A DNA stretch of 64,000 bases from Cryptomeria japonica. Its lineage: Eukaryota > Streptophyta > Pinopsida > Cupressales > Cupressaceae. The DNA is taken from positions 122,016,640-122,080,639 of the forward strand of contig NC_081410.1 in assembly GCF_030272615.1 (NCBI RefSeq). Reading direction: 5' to 3'. The notes under the pieces were generated by a model, which saw only the letters and a list, made by a program, of their open reading frames with translations, was not told the origin of the DNA and ran no database searches. How positions within the stretch are numbered: position 1 is the first letter of the stretch; each line of letters opens with the position of its first letter. Position numbers and translations under genes: made by a program. Positions 11,691 to 21,597 of the stretch are shown one piece after another.

Positions 11691-13800
11691 CTTAATTTAA
11701 CCCTAACTCTTATTTCCACCAATACAACTATGAACCTCTCTAGTCTCTCTAAATTAAACTTATCTCCATACATTTATTAACCAAAGTGAATGTACCATTC
11801 TAGGCACCATATACATTGAATTTGAGAAAAAAAATGTTCTACCTCAAGAGAGAAAAAAGACCAAGACAACCAATGCCTTCCTTTTTCTCACCTAGATTTA
11901 TAGTTTTATTAAAATCCCTTGCTAGAATCTAAGGAAAGAAGGTGCAGCATAATGGATAAATCTAATATGGGTCAAAGTTAAAAAAATTATGTGGAACTTT
12001 CAAAGTTGTATAAACATTTATGAGCAAGAAAGCTTCACATGAATCAAAGTAGGAGACCATCATTGAAATTGAATTCTTTCTCCTCAAACAACAAGATACA
12101 AGGCTTCCAAAAATAGGCTAAACCATCATTACTAAGCGCTCTCATACGCAAACATGAGCACCTTGCCAAAATTTAGCAAAATATAAGTTTTCCAAAATAA
12201 CTTTGTTTTTTGAATGAAAACAATATTAGGTCAATGTTCATTGATAAGATCACAAAGCATCTTTTAATGGATGAATGCTTCTCAAGATCCTCCAATAGAA
12301 TACAACCATTTCAAAGGGTTACATAAATGAGTGTAAATTATTTTAATGACACCCACTCCCACCAACAACTCCTTGATCAATCTAACCTTATATTGATTCT
12401 TTTTCCTACCTAATTATTATCTCTTATTAGGACCCTCATTCTTAAGGCTTTTTGTTGAATTCTTAGCAAAAGGGTAGCTTTTCTTCCCATCTCCTTATTT
12501 TTTCCCGTCTCTTGTATACAATCCCTCCTCATTTGTTCTTGTCTCTTGTATGCAGACCTTGATAAAGCTTTAACTCTCTCTATTTCCTTATGAATAGAAT
12601 CTAAGGGACAAGAGCCTTGAATCTCTTGTGCATCCATATTTTGTTGAGGTATAGCATCCACTTCAAGATGATTTGAAAAAAATTCTTACGATCTAAAGAT
12701 AATACTTGTAAATTAAAAGGGGTTATTGAATCAAAAGGTATTATATTTACACCTAAATTTGGCTCATGTAAACCCTAGTTGGTCTTAGCTATATCTTGAT
12801 CTATTGCATTCATATCTTGAAAATTTTATAGAAAATAATACATGTTACTTATGGTCCACTTTGAAAGATCCTTGCTTTGACAAAAGTTTGGTCTTCCCTT
12901 ATTGCAAGATCACACAAGAATAAAGCCATTTGAATTAGGCTCATCATAAATAATGAGGGCTTCACCTTTTGTATTTTCATTTACCTTGATTTAGAAGGAC
13001 CTAAGTGAGGAATAGGAGCCTCAAAAACATGTTTCAGAAAATTTCTTTGAACATTCCAATAATCATGGCATAGATGACACCTGAAAGGAAGGTATTTATG
13101 ATCCACCCATTGAATCTAGTTCATTTCTCAAATGGATTAGAAATTGTATTATTGAGATCAATCTCTAAATAAAAGAAATATATTTAATAAATTTTCTCTT
13201 AAGATTTTGATGGGAAGGTCCTAGAGATTTCTCAAGAACAACAACAATTGAATGAATAATATCAACTCTCTAAAATTTCATGACAAACTTAAGAAGATGG
13301 ATCCAAATAGGAATCTGACAAGGAAAATCCTCTATCAAATCAAATCTAACATGTCATGAATTGATGTAAAACTAGATGGGTTATGACAATATGGCCAACC
13401 TTTAAAATCCTTGTGTCTATCTATCATCCATGTGAGATACAAAAAAGAAATCGATAGTGGCCAAAACAATCTCCAAGTCACCTTCAGTTTACCATGAATT
13501 ACAAACCTAGTTTTTTAAAAATATAGGAGTATCATGAAATCCCATTAACTTGCAAATCAAATCATGTTTAACTAAATATAACATATTCAATAATAATTTT
13601 AGGGTTAATAAACATAATGTATCTTTCGACAATTTTCTTCAAATAACCATTCACATTAGCCCTACCAACCCCTCCATACGCTAAACTAGCCCAACAATAA
13701 AATGCAAAAATCCTGCAATCCCCATGTCTATCGGCTTCCCCTATACATAATTACAAAAAATAAACCTCGAAGTCATTACTACAATTGACCATACATACAA
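11690..13800 (-). pseudogene. LINE (L1-type): ORF1 and start of ORF2 endonuclease
   Basis: The minus strand carries the 5' half of a plant LINE. ORF1 (about 13750-12880) shows the DUF4283-like core: ICKFMGFHD, then VRFDLIEDFPCQIPIWIHL, then a zinc-knuckle start PFRCHLCHDY whose later His/Cys positions are lost. An Arg/Lys/Glu-rich ORF1 tail is open at 12661-12410. ORF2 begins near 12300 with an AP-endonuclease: NIVFIQKTKLFWKTY near 12190-12240, then DFN followed by LGEKKEGIG near 11870-11900. Stops and frameshifts are frequent. RT is not seen; the copy fades out near 11690. ORF1 would bind RNA and the endonuclease would nick target DNA; this copy is inactive. Confidence 0.8.
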
Positions 13801-14689
13801 CATTTCAAAATATCTACAAAATTGGAAGCCATATTTATAGATGAACATTCAAATAATATACAAAGTATCAACAAAATTGAGCATATATCCCTTACAAGAC
13901 TATTTTTTGGCTAACATGAGGGATCCATTGATCCAATGATCTTTAAATTCTAATGTCACGTGAGATTTTCCTTTTAGCTCCTTCACCACACCAACACCAT
14001 CTTGTTTCAATCTTCGTCCTCAAAGATAGTCTTTTAGGGCCTCCTAGCTGATATAAGATTTGACTTTCCTTCCATTTATATCACTTAATGCACTCTACCA
14101 AATGAGGGTTGAAATGGTGGTTTGTGATCTCCAATTTTCAACCAATCTCCCTAAGGTGAAATGAGGCCTTCTCTCGACCACACTTGCTCCAGAACAAGCC
14201 CCAAGCCATAAGTCTAGTCCTCATCCACACACTCCTTCAGGACCCACTAAACATCTTCCTTGTTTTCCAGCTCCAAACCTCACATCGCTAGTAATGAGAC
14301 GATATTGATATTAGTACAATATTGATGCTCCATTCTCATTAGATCCTCCCCATACAAAATGTCCAAGATCTATACAAACAAATGGCCATTATACTCAAAG
14401 ATGTTCCATAATCTCTTCTCTTAGACTCAACCCAAGAAGGCCAACTATTTTTTAGTCATAATCAGAGTAAAATTTGCTTCCATTTTACAATTCTCCCTCC
14501 ACCAACCTTGTGCATGCCACCTAACATAAATTTTAAATTGTTGTGCAATGATAAAAGGTTGGTATGCTTTTAAATCCTAGTACTCTTGTTCCATTGTATT
14601 TAAATCTCATAGCTTTCCATAATGACCTCTATAGCTGATGGTGTACAACCTATCTATATCAATCAAGTTGAATTTATTAAAAATATTCC

Positions 14690-14797
14690 TAGGTAGATTT
14701 CTTTTGCTCCTCCATTAATGACATTGCTCACTTTGAAATTCTATCCACCGCTTTATTTCCACTTCTCAAGAAATGAGAAACTTTAAATTTTTTAAAC
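14690..14797 (-). pseudogene. LINE RNase H, C-terminal piece
   Basis: Minus-strand translation gives FKVSHFLRSGNKAVDRIS. This matches the last motif of the plant LINE RNase H (His...Arg-x-x-Asn-x-x-Ala-Asp), with the catalytic-region Ala-Asp here Val-Asp. It continues the domain whose N-terminal part is at 16164-16560; the two are separated by the insertion at 14803-16168. A one-base slip in an A-run separates the frames. From 14690 leftward to about 13900 I see no clear domain, probably the 3' tail of this LINE. Confidence 0.72.
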
Positions 14798-14802
14798 GTA
14801 TT

Positions 14803-16168
14803 TGTATACGTTTCGATGAGGCATTTTGCCCCTCTTTGAAATGATGTCGAGACAAAATTGTTTCAAAGATTAAATCAAGTCTCGATAATGTGCCTGATAG
14901 AGATAAAAATCCTGATTGTATGCCCTAGATACTGATTTTTGGATATTTTTGGATATTCATTTGGTGGGCACCAAAATGTGTGAGCTTGAATTTCATCCTT
15001 AGAATGTTACCTGTAATAAGTTAGTTTCACGAAATACAAATGGAAATGCATACAGGAAATCCAAATTCAACCAATTAAACTACATGAAATACATATTAAA
15101 ATAAAACATTATTTTACCTTCATGATTTATGTCTCATTGTGTCCTAACTCCATTGTTCCTGGTTGCAGATGGTGTGCTCTCAGACAATGCACTGTTGGCT
15201 TCCAAGATGGCATATGAAGAATGGATTGATAACTTGTAGTTAACTGATACTATGATATGCAAATACTACATGATTATGCTAAAATGACTGTGTTAAAATG
15301 CTATATGATATTATATGATAATTGCTATTTGCTGTTTGCTTCAAAAACTCATGGATGCATATGATTAGCTTGCAAAATGCACTTGAAGTCTCTTGAATTC
15401 TAACTCCCTCTTAACTGAAGCTCTTGATTTTATAGACCTTGAGAGGATTAGATGATGTGGCTTAGATCAACGATCATGATTAGATCTACAGTTTTGAATG
15501 GTTATGAGCAAAGGTGAAGGTTGAGAGAAAGGGGGAAGGAGAAGACAAGTGTCACTCATCTCACCTTGACTGGGTTGCCTAATGAGGGAATCTAGGGATG
15601 GTTGGAGAAGATTTAGGCATGGTCGGACAAGTGGACTCAAATCCTTCCTAAGATGTAGAGGGTGTTGGAGAGAATATAGGAAATGGTTAAGAAATATGTA
15701 TACGTACACAATTTTCATTAATTTTGGAAGTTGAGGATAAATGATGAATTAATATTTAAGAAATATTAATTTCCTTAGCCACATGTTGGATGAGTTGGCA
15801 AAGGGAAGATGAAGTGGAGATGGAGGATGAGTTGGAAAAGAGATTAAATAATTTAAGAATTATTTAATATTTGAGACTATGGGATAGGAGAATAACTATT
15901 AAATATTAGAAATTTAATTGTTTGGAGGAGATAATTAAATATTAAATATTTAACTAACTTGGTTAAAAGGATAGTTAAATATTAGATATTTAATTGATTA
16001 GAGGAATAGGATAGATGAATTAATTAATAAAATATTAATTAATAGAAAGACATGAAAATGAATCAAATAAATGAATCTTTTCAAATTAACTATTTAATAG
16101 AAGAATAATTATTAAATAAATATAAAATATTTATTTAATTGCTCATAGCCAATTTTTATGTGTTTACA
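14803..16168. mobile_element. Solo LTR-like insertion in a LINE RNase H
   Basis: A 1,366-bp unit starts TGTATACG and ends GTTTACA, giving imperfect inverted TG...CA ends. It is flanked by GTATT (14798-14802) and ATATT (16169-16173), a 5-bp target duplication with one mismatch. Removing it rejoins the RNase H reading (REHLIRLKN followed by FKVSHFL). The right half is rich in AATATTTAA and TTAATTAAT runs. Element orientation is not certain. No coding region is recognised; the minus-strand ORF at 15467-15718 has no recognisable domain. Confidence 0.68.
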
Positions 16169-16560
16169 ATATTAAATGTTCTCTTATAATTTTACCATAT
16201 TTATTCAACTTCCACACTAGAATTTCATCGATAATAGTGGCATTGATAACAATTAAAGGGTCTCCCTCCAAATGCAAATTCGTGATTGATAATTTCTTAG
16301 CCATCTTGACTGCCAATAATGTTGCTTGCATCTTGGCCTCGTTGTTTGATCCCTCCTTTAGTCTTTTAGCTCCAATCGCTAAGATATTGTGGTACCAATC
16401 CCTTGCTTTAAAGCTTGCACCTAAAGGACTCAGATTCCCTTTCAAAGTCCCATCAAAATTGATTTTCACCCATCCTACATCAAGCTTCATCCATTTGACA
16501 ACTTCCTTCTCCTTGAAATCTAGATCAACCCCAATAGGCCCATTAATAGGTCGATACTAG
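16164..16560 (-). pseudogene. LINE RNase H, N-terminal piece
   Basis: The frame on the minus strand reads GWVKINFDGTLKGN, then NNEAKMQATLLAV, then LHLEGDPLIVIN. These are the three acidic-residue motifs of the plant LINE/RVT_3 RNase H: the Asp of FDG, the Glu of NEA and the Asp of EGD, all present here. This domain degrades the RNA strand during reverse transcription. It is cut after KYGKIIREHL by the insertion at 14803-16168. The rest of this LINE's RT is not found to the right (16561-16898 is AT-rich), so the copy is truncated on both sides. Confidence 0.85.
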
Positions 16561-16898
16561 GGTAAATCTATTAGACAAGTGTTACTTATAATCAATCCTA
16601 GAAATCAGAAGCAATTTTTTGGAATAATAAAAAATAATAGTATATGGAACTTTTTTTTTGGAATTTTTTACTTAATTTGTCATGCATAAGAAAATTAGGG
16701 CATGACAAACAACTATATATGAATAAATAAATTTTCTATTTGAATGTTTGGACCATTACTTTTGCAACTACAAAACTACCCTACACATTTATGGAATATA
16801 TCACATGTTTATGAATATGACCATTTTGTATTGATCTAAAATGATAATACAAAAACTTACTTTATTGAATTTCAAGTTTTTGATTCACTCCCCTTAAT
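16561..16898. other. AT-rich spacer, nothing recognised
   Basis: Low-complexity AT-rich DNA with A- and T-runs lies between the LINE RNase H and the next solo LTR. No motif is recognised. Confidence 0.4.
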
Positions 16899-18426
16899 TG
16901 TTGGCATTACAATAAGTTGGGAGATTGTTGGCATTACAATAAGTTTGATGGTTGATGATATTGAGATAAAATTGATAAAGGATGATTACTATCTTAATAT
17001 TATTATTTTGTCATTGATGCCAAGCAATTGATTTTCTGATTCAGTATGATTTTTCCATATCTTAAAAAGTATGTTTTGATAAGTATAAAGATGTTGGTAA
17101 AAGACACAAAAAGAATGTGAAAATAAAGGGGAGTAATAAAGTTATTCAATGGGCAACTATTACCAAGTTAGACAGTGATGAGATTATGATGTTTTGATTG
17201 TTTTGATATCCTATATATGTGTATTCAAAGATTGAACAAAAAGGAGAAAAGATTTCATGCAATAGAATGAGTAAAGGTTTGATACTATTCTATTTTACTG
17301 AGCAAAGAGCTAGTCGGTAAACTCCAAGGTTATCGATGTCGGTTAAAGAAGGAAAAAGTCACCGAGAAGAGAATGACTACCGAGTAAAGTTTAGTATTAA
17401 CCGAGTATCAGCCGAGTAGTAATAGAATGCATTAAATGAGTGAATACATTATTAAATGAAGGATGCCAATGAGCTGGAGATTTATTGAAGATTGGAATGT
17501 CATGCAAGAAATTTGTTAAGGATCTACGGCAATGAAAATTCAAGAGTTAGATCTACATCACAGATTGACTGGTCATAACCGAGCACAATTACCAAGGAAG
17601 GATACAAGTTTCAAGGCAAGATAAAACATTTTTCAGATTGAAAGATTCAATGAACCTAGTCAAGTTTGAAGATATGATGGTTAAGATTAATCATGGGAAA
17701 TGTGATTAAGGAGATTAAGCGGTCAGGAATTGCTTATAAATAAAGAGAAGTTGAAGAACAATGTATGCGGGCAAACTGAAGCACAGTGATGCTACAGAGG
17801 TGATTACCAAGTACAGAAGATTGAAGATCTAGTTGAAGAATAGTTTGAGAAGCCCAACAAGGAGAAAGATAAGTCTTATAACAAGATTATCTTGAGTACA
17901 TTGAGCACATAGAATCTACTTTAACATTTTAGATGTGAAGTTGCATATATATTTTATTACTGTTATTTATTTTTGTAAGTGACAGGAAATCTCTTAACTG
18001 AGTGGACTTAACAGTCTTATTTGTAAATCCTCTTGGAAGGTAACATTCTAAATGAGTGTTTGAAATCCTTTGACAAGGTAACTTCTAACAAAGTGAAGAT
18101 TCTAACAGATCTGAGGGAAATCCCTTAACTGGGTCACATCTAGCAATATGTATGTAATCTTTAACAGGATTTGCTTTTAACTGAGCATACTCTAGAAGAG
18201 TATATTTTCTTGTGGGTCCGAAATCCCACAGTGGTTTTTCCCTATTAGGGTTTCCACATTAAATCTGGTGTCAAATGTGATTTAATGTTTTATGTTTATC
18301 TGTTTATGAGTTTGAATGATTTATAGTCATAGTTGCATATGAAGAAAGTGCTACCGAGGTTGAATATGAATTGGAGAATTGATAATTGAAGTTATCTTAT
18401 TCACCCCCCCTCTTATCTAACTAACA
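16899..18426 (+). mobile_element. Copia-type solo LTR with duplicated 5' end
   Basis: This unit starts TGTTGGCATTACAATAAG and ends CTAACTAACA, and TAATT flanks both sides (16895-16899 overlapping the first base, and 18427-18431). The first 27 bases, ending in a purine-rich GTTGGGAGAT, are repeated directly before the second TGTTGG at 16926. Inside are TTGTCATTGATGCCAA near 16988, degenerate units such as CCTTAACTGGGTCACA (18000-18200), and the conserved block at 18211-18266 (GTGGTTTTTCCC...GGGTTTCC). TTCACCCCCCCTCT lies near the 3' end. There is no internal coding region, so it is a solo LTR related to those of copia elements in this window. Confidence 0.82.
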
Positions 18427-19289
18427 TAATTCTTTTAACGTTCATAAAAATTGGAATCATGAATAAAGGAGTTTCCTAGAGTAGAAGTATTTCTCCTTCT
18501 TTTCAAACTCTTGGATATCAATTTAACCACTCCATTCTATATGTCTAAGATGCTATGTTTCTATTAGTGCTCTTATGATGATATAATGAATGAGAGTTGC
18601 TTTGATCTAGGTTGTATATGTGCATTTAAATATTTGGTAAATGTTTCAAATGAAAAAGGTTTTCCTTCAAGTATAGCATCCCAATATTCAACTCATAGAA
18701 GCTAAATATTGAAAAACTTATAGGCCCAAAAATCTATATTTAAAATTAAAAAAAAAAGGTTTATTCCTACAAATAATGGGGCTAGCCTATGTCGATTCCA
18801 CAATTTGTGAATCTAAACTAGGTTGATGAATAGACAATCTAACAATTAGGTCTAGACCTTGTGAATGAGTTTATAAGATGATAAGAAATGATCAATTTAT
18901 TTCACAACTTATATATACAAAACATATCATTTTATATCCAAGCAACAAATCAAAATGAATCTAAAATGAAAGAAAAAAAGACAAGGTAGGCATTTTTTAC
19001 CATTGCAATTATAAATTCTTTACAATTTACCAACTAAGCTCATCCTATAATATAATTTTTTTTTAATTAAGAAATTCAAATTTTTTAATGAGTAGTAATT
19101 GAGTGGAGAGTTTGATATTAAAAACTTTTGATCATAAAATTTTAAGTCATTATATTTTTCTTTGGTGGAAGATATCACATTATATGCCTAATGTGTCTTC
19201 TCATTCAAAATCCAATTCTTTAGGAAAATGAATTAGGTTATGGTTCTAATTATTTAATGTTAAATATAGGATTTTTTATATGTAGAAAT
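18427..19289. other. AT-rich spacer, nothing recognised
   Basis: A-, T- and AT-rich DNA with several homopolymer runs (near 18750 and 19050). I see no ORF, RNA gene or repeat boundary. Confidence 0.4.
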
Positions 19290-20084
19290 TGTTGGCAAAT
19301 GTACACTCCAATGAGACATTGTAGGTGATTGAAAGTTTTGTCATTGATGGCAACCTTACAATCTCATGACACCAGCAAGGCATTCCACCGGCACTAGCAA
19401 GATCAGACTCCACACCGACAACTCAGACCACCGACACTGGCAGTGAAAGGAAGCATACCGGCACAGAGGCCGACGGGAATTTTGTTGTAATATATTTTGT
19501 TAATTATTGTAAGTCGACTTGGCAACATTATAAACTGACTCATATATATAAGAGATCATTGTAGAACATTTTGGAAAGGATAGAGGAATGTAATTAGGAG
19601 AAATAAGGCAGACCTATTACTCGAATTATAGGTTAAGGGTTTATGTAAGAAGCAGAGCAGAAACCGGTACTGGATCTGGCATTATAGATGCTATTTTGAA
19701 GCAGTACAAGACACTGGATTTATATAATCCATTTTGTAAGTCAGTGAGACTTCCTATTTTGTATTTGAGCAGTGAGCTCTAGGCACTTGGCCTTCCTGCA
19801 TGTGCAAGCCCCTATTGTAGCAGTAATATTCTCTTATTGGCCAATAAGTGAATATTGTGGGTCACAAATCCCACTGAGGTTTTTCCCACACTGGGTTTCC
19901 TCACTAAAATATTGTGTTATGGTGTGCCTTTCATGTGGTTGTTGTTATCTTTGTTTATTGCATTACTTTTTGTTTACCGGTATACAGTATTAATATGTTC
20001 TGCATGTTTTAAGTTAAGAAATTGCTCATACCGGTTAGATACTGATTCACCCCCCCCCTCTCAATATTTGTGGGAATCCTGACA
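19290..20084 (+). repeat. 5' LTR of element C
   Basis: 795 bp, from TGTTGGCAAATG to ATCCTGACA. TATATATAAGAGATC at about 19543-19557 is a TATA box candidate. TTGTCATTGATGGCAACC lies about 50 bases from the start. The block at 19854-19910 and the terminal GATTCACCCCCCCCCTCTCA match other LTRs in this window. A small ORF at 19772-19993 recurs in the 3' LTR simply because the LTRs are duplicates. Confidence 0.92.
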
Positions 20085-20086
20085 AT

Positions 20087-20098
20087 TGGTATCAGAGC
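20087..20098 (+). promoter_or_regulatory. Primer binding site, initiator Met-tRNA type
   Basis: TGGTATCAGAGC begins two bases after the LTR's terminal CA. It is the standard copia primer site complementary to the 3' end of initiator methionine tRNA. Confidence 0.92.
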
Positions 20099-20155
20099 TT
20101 GGTCCTCTATTTTCAGAAGCCTAACAGCTTGAGGAAGATCTTGACACTGGTAGAG

Positions 20156-21292
20156 ATGGAAAACTTGATGAAGCAACTTGAAGCAGCTCTCTCAGACTAT
20201 GATGGAGAAAAGTTGAAAAATATCAAACTTGAAGATGATCTAAAAGCAGCTCAGGATATTATTCAAGCACTTCAAGAAAATCTTACTATTGCAAGAAACA
20301 AGAGAAGAGAACTTTGTGAAAAGATACAATTTGAGAATGATGAAAAGGAAACTCTTAATGATATGATAAACAAGTTGAAGCAAGAGAACATGACAACAAA
20401 GAATGAGATGCAGGATATGACTATGAGATTTTGTAAGGAAATTGAAGATAGAAAGAAGAATGAAGAAGATTTGACTAGAAGACTAAGTGATGCAGCAAAT
20501 GAGAACACCAGACTTAACTATGAAAATGATTTGTTGAAGATAGATCTGATGCACACACAGAATGACTCAAATGAACTCATGAGGCAGAAAGAAATCTTAG
20601 AAAGAGAACTAGATACTGCAAATCAGCATAAAGAGAAATTCAAGAAAAGCTCAGAAGAACTTGGTGACTTGTTGAAGAATCAGAAACCTAAAGGTGACAC
20701 TTGTGGAATTGGCTTTGAAGTTAGAGAAAGCGTCGGTATTGCAAACACACAGGATCATAGTAAACCGGTAAGACAACCTATTGCTTATAAATTCAATGGC
20801 AAATGCTTTAACTGTAACAAGTATGGTCATAGAGAAAATCAATGTAGATCTGGAAATTATCAAGATACCAATACACCCACCGGTCAATGTTCAAAATGCA
20901 ACAAAGTTGGTCATAATTCTGAAAATTGCAGAATCAATGTAAGATGTTATGTTTGTGGAAGATTTGGACACTCATCAAATCAATGTAGAACACAAACCAG
21001 CATAGGTTATGGGAAGGCTATTCAGAAAAATAATGTGACTTGTTATGCTTGTAACAAGATTGGACATATTGCAAAATTCTGCAGAAGCAAGGCACCACTG
21101 GCAGACAACAAAGGTTATAATTTGAAAGGAAAAGAAAAAGTTGAAGAAGTTAAGCAAGAATTCTCAAAACAATGGATTAGAAAGTCAGACCTAAATGGTG
21201 TTGGGAATACTCCTCCACCGGTAGAACCAAGCAACACTCCACCGGCAGAACAGAGTAGCACTCCACCGGCAGGAGTCTCTTCATCTAATTGA
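20156..21292 (+). CDS. Coiled-coil protein with four CCHC zinc knuckles (gag-like)
   Basis: A 378-residue intact ORF from ATG 20156; the frame is open upstream into the PBS without an ATG, so this start is chosen. Residues 1 to about 180 are almost continuous charged heptads (coiled coil). Four CX2CX4HX4C knuckles start at about residues 217, 245, 264 and 296 (CFNCNKYGH, CSKCNKVGH, CYVCGRFGH, CYACNKIGH). A Lys-rich stretch follows, then a tail of Pro/Ser/Thr repeats such as NTPPAEQSSTPPA. The knuckles imply nucleic-acid binding, as in a nucleocapsid. The N-terminal capsid domain normal for copia gag is not visible. It is the first ORF after the PBS, the normal gag position. It lacks stops or frameshifts, unlike the ORF downstream. 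Confidence 0.85.
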   Translation: MENLMKQLEAALSDYDGEKLKNIKLEDDLKAAQDIIQALQENLTIARNKRRELCEKIQFENDEKETLNDMINKLKQENMTTKNEMQDMTMRFCKEIEDRKKNEEDLTRRLSDAANENTRLNYENDLLKIDLMHTQNDSNELMRQKEILERELDTANQHKEKFKKSSEELGDLLKNQKPKGDTCGIGFEVRESVGIANTQDHSKPVRQPIAYKFNGKCFNCNKYGHRENQCRSGNYQDTNTPTGQCSKCNKVGHNSENCRINVRCYVCGRFGHSSNQCRTQTSIGYGKAIQKNNVTCYACNKIGHIAKFCRSKAPLADNKGYNLKGKEKVEEVKQEFSKQWIRKSDLNGVGNTPPPVEPSNTPPAEQSSTPPAGVSSSN

Positions 21293-21597
21293 AGAAAATT
21301 CTTTTGAGGGTTTAGCGATCAAATAAAAATCATGCTATCATTCCCTCAGTTGATGGTGAGAAGTAGAAATTACTTCTATACCGGCAAATAAAGTTAAGTA
21401 ACTACTTAACCGAAATGCATTAAATGTGGTAGTTGGTGAATTAACATTATAAATTAGTGATTTTGGCTCCATTTTACTTCACCGAGCATTCAAACATTTG
21501 AAGAGCGCGAAATTTCTAGAGCTAAGGCATTTCGAGCAAAGAGGCAAAGCATTTCAGCAATCAATCTTTCCAAAGGTAGAAAAATGTATTTATAATA
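21293..21597. other. Spacer between the two ORFs of element C
   Basis: About 300 bases without an ORF. TTCACCGAGCATTC and an A/T-rich stretch ending TTTATAATA precede the next ATG at 21598. It could be a leader or an intron-like spacer; no clear promoter is seen. Confidence 0.4.

Noticed and set aside
19772..19993. Plus-strand ORF duplicated at 25527-25748
   Set aside because: Both copies lie in the LTRs of element C at equal positions, so the duplication is the LTR pair and not a gene family.
20272..20508. Minus-strand ORFs opposite the zinc-knuckle gene
   Set aside because: They are antisense shadows of an A-rich coding strand and encode Ser/Phe/Leu-rich strings without a domain.
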